In this document: positions 60,806-64,000 of the stretch, one piece after another
How positions within the stretch are numbered: position 1 is the first letter of the stretch
Layout of the letters: each line of letters starts with the position of its first letter
NCBI GenBank assembly: GCA_015059095.1
Contig: SVBA01000003.1
Coordinates: 50,738-114,737, forward strand
DNA length: 64,000 bases
Source: Erysipelotrichaceae bacterium
GTDB lineage: Bacteria > Bacillota_I > Bacilli_A > RFN20 > CAG-449
Direction: 5' to 3'
Position numbers and translations under genes: made by a program
The notes under the pieces: model-generated
Seen by the model: only the letters and a program-made list of their open reading frames with translations
What the model was told of the DNA's origin: nothing
Databases searched by the model: none

Positions 60806-61579
60806 TTAATCTTCTCCTCCGTTTTTTAGATAAATTTGATATAATCCTTCCAAAATCAAAGTAGGATCGTGCACAAATTCTTTATCAATGTGCTCCTTTA
60901 ATAAATTAGAATATCCACCTGTAATAACTTTCTTACATGAATAGCCTAATTCTTTTTCCATCATCTTATTCATTCCTTCAATCATCGCAATATTGCCATA
61001 AATTGAACCCGAATTTAAAGAATCTGGAGAGTTTTTACCAATAACTTTCTCTGGTGCTACTAAATCAATATCCATCAATTGAGCTGATTTCTTAGTTAAA
61101 GCCATCATTGCGACCTTAATTCCAGGAGCAATCACACAACCAACAAAATTACCATTTTTATCAATGGCAAGTATCTTAGTTGCAGTTCCCATATCTGTAA
61201 TTAATAATGGATAACCATATTTAGCTTTACCCCCAACTGAATCTGCTACTAAATCAGTACCTAATTCATTTGGATTGTCGATTCTTATTGATAAACCACT
61301 CTTTAACGATTTCCCTACTATCATACATTTGACATTTAAAAGCTTATTTACCATCCTTGCTAAAACTTGTGTTAATGATGGAATAACACTTGCAAGTATC
61401 GCACCTCTAAATTCGCTTGGATCTAAGAAATTCGCTATAAAAAAAGCTCTGATGATATCACTATACTCATCGGAAGACTTATTAACGTCACTATTTGTTC
61501 GATATTCTTTTACTAGTGACCCATTACGATATACCCCAACATAAAGATTGGTGTTACCTAAATCAAGTAATAATACCAT
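60806..61579 (-). CDS. coaX: Type III pantothenate kinase
   Basis: 257 aa ASKHA-fold kinase for the first step of CoA synthesis. 'LLDLGNTNLYVGVYRNG' at the N-terminus, 'GTDLVADSVGGKAKYGYPLL' near 107-126 (catalytic Asp), 'DMGTATKI' near 129, 'PGIKVAMMALTKKSAQL' and 'VITGGYSNLL' near 219. Length is standard. Type III enzymes are not inhibited by CoA. A CoA-heavy metabolism such as the acyl-CoA locus would use its product. Confidence 0.94.
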   Translation of the reverse strand: MVLLLDLGNTNLYVGVYRNGSLVKEYRTNSDVNKSSDEYSDIIRAFFIANFLDPSEFRGAILASVIPSLTQVLARMVNKLLNVKCMIVGKSLKSGLSIRIDNPNELGTDLVADSVGGKAKYGYPLLITDMGTATKILAIDKNGNFVGCVIAPGIKVAMMALTKKSAQLMDIDLVAPEKVIGKNSPDSLNSGSIYGNIAMIEGMNKMMEKELGYSCKKVITGGYSNLLKEHIDKEFVHDPTLILEGLYQIYLKNGGED

Positions 61580-61662
61580 ATATATTCCTTTCTGCTACAG
61601 TCTATAAAAAGTACCGTGCTAAATTTATTATAAATAACAAGAAATTTTTTTTCCATAATTTA

Positions 61663-61690
61663 TTGAAATATGATTTTAAAGTAGTAAAAT
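61663..61690 (+). promoter_or_regulatory. Promoter of the 61723 membrane protein gene
   Basis: TTGAAA, 16 bp, TAAAAT, then a leader of about 27 nt with AAGGCG before the ATG. Confidence 0.5.
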
Positions 61691-61722
61691 TGTTTTTATA
61701 CAAAGAAAAGAAGGCGATTTAA

Positions 61723-62334
61723 ATGAAAAAAAATGATTCTATTTATCAATTAGTTCTTTCGTTAGCATTTATCATTTTAGGTGGTATTTGTTTTATTCCC
61801 AATGTTAATTTTCTTCAACAATTAATATGTTTTACAGGAATTGTAATTACTGTTATTGGATTAATATTTTTTATTAAAGGCGTGACTAAAGAATATGATA
61901 TGCATAGTAGAAAAATTTTAGTAATCGTTGGATTAGTAATTGCGTTACTTGGAATTTCTTTTTCAACTTTAGTATGGGTATTATTTGAAATATTTGCTAT
62001 TGCTCTTGGAATTATTTTTATTCTCTATTCAATCATTGGTTTATTTATTGTAGTAAAAGATAAGTATGGACTTAAAAAAGTAAGAATTTTATCTACAACT
62101 AAGAACATTATATATTTATCTATCGGTATACTATTAATAGTAGATTGTATTACTCATCACCTTTCCATTGATTTTACTCTAGGAGGTTTACTAATTCTAG
62201 ATGGAACTATAGGTATCATTACTTACATTTCTTCATATAAAAATTATCACCAAGTTATAGATGTCGATCATTATGAATCAGAAGAAATTGACAGCAAACA
62301 ACATATAAATGATGATTATATAGAAATTGATTAG
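61723..62334 (+). CDS. Hypothetical membrane protein
   Basis: 203 aa, not firmly recognised. Five or six helices in pairs (about 10-28, 33-52, 64-82, 85-108, 126-144, 148-168) recall DUF308/HdeD-like proteins ('LSLAFIILGGICFI', 'GLVIALLGISFSTLVWVLF'). The C-terminal 35 residues are acidic and hydrophilic. It is monocistronic, with its own promoter and a terminator that overlaps the stop codon. Confidence 0.6.
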   Translation: MKKNDSIYQLVLSLAFIILGGICFIPNVNFLQQLICFTGIVITVIGLIFFIKGVTKEYDMHSRKILVIVGLVIALLGISFSTLVWVLFEIFAIALGIIFILYSIIGLFIVVKDKYGLKKVRILSTTKNIIYLSIGILLIVDCITHHLSIDFTLGGLLILDGTIGIITYISSYKNYHQVIDVDHYESEEIDSKQHINDDYIEID

Positions 62335-62354
62335 TCTCGAACTAATCTTTTTTT
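62329..62354 (+). terminator. Terminator after the 61723 gene
   Basis: Stem GATTAGT/ACTAATC with a 5-base loop followed by TTTTTTT. The stop codon lies in the left arm. Confidence 0.8.
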
Positions 62355-62363
62355 ATTTATTAC

Positions 62364-62392
62364 TTGCTTTTTGGGTAAAATAGATATAAAAT
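62364..62392 (+). promoter_or_regulatory. Promoter of the O-antigen-ligase-like gene
   Basis: TTGCTT (62364-62369), 17 bp, TAAAAT (62387-62392). The expected start site is at or next to the ATG at 62400, and there is no ribosome-binding site, so the mRNA may be leaderless. Confidence 0.5.
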
Positions 62393-62399
62393 ATAGAAT

Positions 62400-63821
62400 A
62401 TGTTAAGTTATGTATTAAAAAGAAAAATAGAAAATAAATTTGTTATAAAAATGAGAGAATATTTGGATTCCAAATGGACTCTTTTTGGCATATTGTTATT
62501 AGCACTAATATCAAATGTTTTCTCTATGGAAATTCCTGTTTTCTATATTTATACAATACTAATTGCTTTAGTGTGTCTGTTCTGTGATGATTTATTACCT
62601 TTACTTCCGATAGCTTGTGCAGGATATATGACATTCTCTAAACCAAACAATCCATTATCTGAAGATCAAACATCAATTTTTATCAAACCTGTTGGTAAAA
62701 TTAATATGATTATTATTGGAGTATTAATTGCAATATTTGTTATTACTAGATTAGTATTTGATATCATTAACCATAAAGAAAGATTAAAAGTTCCTAAACT
62801 ATTAATCGGATATGTTGCATTAGGCATTAGTTACATTTTCGCTGGACTTTTTAGCGGAGAATACGAATTTAGGTCTTCATTTTTTGGATTAGTTGAAATA
62901 CTTACTTTATCATTCTGTTACTTCATTTTTTACTTCACTGTAGATTGGAAAAAAGTTAATAAAGATTACTTCGCATTATTATTCACTTCCTTAAGCGTGA
63001 TGATTTCTTTTGAAATAATTGGTATGTTAATTCACAGCGGTTTCTTTTCTACTACTGGTGATTTTGATAGACGTTTATTATTCACCGGTTGGGGAATTAA
63101 TAATAATGTAGGTGGACAAGCTTGTATTTGTTTACCAGCAGCATTCTATTTTTCTTGCACAAAAAAGAATGGATGGATATTTACTTTACTTGGAACATTT
63201 AATTATCTTTGCTTATTATGTACTCAAAGTAGAGCTTCAATGTTATGCGGAAGCTTTTTCTACTTATGTTGTTTAGTAATTGTTATGATTAAGTCAGTTA
63301 ATAGAAAAGCAAATATTATAGTTTACATTTCTTTATTATTATCTATAACTGCATTTGCTTTTATCTTTAAAACAAAAATAGAAGAATTATTCTCTTCGGT
63401 CATTGATAAAGGTCTAGATGATAATGGTAGATTTGAAATATATGAAATTGGAATCAATAATTTCAAAGAATCTTGGGTATTAGGTAAAGGTTGGTATTGT
63501 TCTGGAACTTTCCAATGGGGTGTTTATGATCCTGATGATTTCCTTCCTCCTAGATATCATAATACTATTATTCAATTGATTGCTAGTGGTGGAATTGTTA
63601 TGTTAGGTGCATATAGTTATCACCGTTTTGAAACTCTCAAACTCTTCTTTAAAAACTTTTCATTAGAAAAATTATTTATGGGATTATGTATCGGTGGATT
63701 ATTATCTACAAGTTTATTAGATTGTCATTTCTTTAACCTAGGACCTGGATTTTTATACTCTGCTCTCCTACTATTAATGGAGATTAGTGACAATAATAAT
63801 TTGGTTAAAGTTAATAATTAA
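62400..63821 (+). CDS. O-antigen ligase/polymerase-family membrane protein (Wzy/WaaL-like)
   Basis: 473 aa with about ten to twelve helices. The long loop between about 335 and 390 shows the family pattern 'GLDDNGRFEIYEIGINNFKE' and then 'GWYCSGTFQWG...RYHNTIIQLIASGG' (His-Asn in the loop, Gly-rich helix after). Such proteins polymerise or ligate surface glycans from lipid carriers. Helix regions also include 'LCTQSRASMLCGSFFYLCC', the QSRAS part of which is common in this family. No glycosyltransferases are in the window. The start lacks a ribosome-binding site; a later Met (about residue 18) has none either. Confidence 0.75.
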   Translation: MLSYVLKRKIENKFVIKMREYLDSKWTLFGILLLALISNVFSMEIPVFYIYTILIALVCLFCDDLLPLLPIACAGYMTFSKPNNPLSEDQTSIFIKPVGKINMIIIGVLIAIFVITRLVFDIINHKERLKVPKLLIGYVALGISYIFAGLFSGEYEFRSSFFGLVEILTLSFCYFIFYFTVDWKKVNKDYFALLFTSLSVMISFEIIGMLIHSGFFSTTGDFDRRLLFTGWGINNNVGGQACICLPAAFYFSCTKKNGWIFTLLGTFNYLCLLCTQSRASMLCGSFFYLCCLVIVMIKSVNRKANIIVYISLLLSITAFAFIFKTKIEELFSSVIDKGLDDNGRFEIYEIGINNFKESWVLGKGWYCSGTFQWGVYDPDDFLPPRYHNTIIQLIASGGIVMLGAYSYHRFETLKLFFKNFSLEKLFMGLCIGGLLSTSLLDCHFFNLGPGFLYSALLLLMEISDNNNLVKVNN

Positions 63822-63844
63822 TTAAATATAAAAAGTGCGAATAA

Positions 63845-64000
63845 TGAACTGATATCTGTCAAGTAGACAAGTATAAAAATTAAAAATAAATATAATTACA
63901 AGAGGAATGATACGTAAATTCATTGGCTCTATAAATAATTTTAGGGTTTTGTAGGGTCAAGCCAAACAAAAAAGTAATGGCAGTCATAGGGTAGATGAGA
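63845..64000. other. Possible terminal end of an insertion sequence (window edge)
   Basis: No gene is visible after 63821. The bases from TGAACTGATATCTGTCAAGT onward have more G and unlike local composition ('GTAGGGTCAAGCC', 'GGGTAGATGAGA'), and TGAACTGATATCTGTC resembles IS3-type ends. No transposase frame is long enough to confirm this before the window stops. Confidence 0.3.

Noticed and set aside
1-64000. CRISPR arrays, tRNA or rRNA genes
   Set aside because: No regularly spaced direct repeats, cloverleaf sequences or conserved rRNA segments were recognised by eye; a tRNAscan/Infernal run would be decisive.

Overview
The window is an AT-rich chromosome segment of a low-G+C Bacillota. It uses the standard code: TGA is a real stop, for example at the end of manA, and TGG encodes Trp. 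A dacF, spoIIAA, spoIIAB, sigF cluster and a SleB/CwlJ-type hydrolase point to spore-forming ancestry. The block rqcH, gmk, priA ... rsmB-like, rlmN, prpC, prkC, rsgA, rpe ... rpmB follows the Bacillus subtilis order, but rpoZ, coaBC, def and fmt are missing and two large ABC transporters sit inside it. With the (R)-type acyl-CoA locus this suggests an anaerobic, fermentative, gut-type Bacilli/Erysipelotrichia-like bacterium. That placement is an inference; no rRNA gene is in the window.

Layout. 0-4 kb: spoIIA operon, dacF and an RDD membrane protein. 3.8-14 kb: a carbohydrate-type island with a three-gene ABC importer, a divergent operon of three tandem class II aldolases, an RpiR/SIS regulator, a HAD phosphatase and mannose-6-phosphate isomerase. 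The divergent intergenic region holds two good promoters, a cre-like box inside one of them, and repeated TTGCAA-N8-CATTTT elements that recur on the rpiR promoter. 14-18 kb: pyrimidine-nucleoside phosphorylase, a fucose-isomerase-like protein, an RsmF-like methyltransferase and L28. 18-37 kb: the conserved translation and signalling block, with an RsmB-like protein that has lost both catalytic cysteines, a PASTA-less PrkC and tandem MacB-type transporters. 37-39.7 kb: SleB-like hydrolase, DegV and two HAD proteins, one of them degenerate.

39.8-56.4 kb is the most distinctive region. It is a long leftward gene series: an (R)-specific enoyl-CoA hydratase, acyl-CoA dehydrogenase, EtfBA, thiolase, an SDR reductase, a FabH-like protein with an altered triad, a complete LivHMGF/LivK-type importer whose LivG carries a coiled-coil extension of about 215 residues, a CoA-transferase and two alpha/beta hydrolases. 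A divergent TetR regulator lies upstream, and the shared intergenic region has two near-identical copies of a TGAAT-N4-ATTCA palindrome, another perfect palindrome and a cre-like site. Together these genes could import a carboxylate or amino-acid-like compound, load it on CoA and oxidise or reduce it with butyrate-type chemistry. The substrate is unknown.

56.4-64 kb: a hypothetical lipoprotein, YtpR, TrmB and PepV (a Bacillus-like neighbourhood), an ECF S component beside type III pantothenate kinase, a small membrane protein and an O-antigen-ligase-like polymerase that may be translated from a leaderless mRNA. The last 150 bases may be the start of an insertion sequence. No tRNA, rRNA or CRISPR array was recognised.
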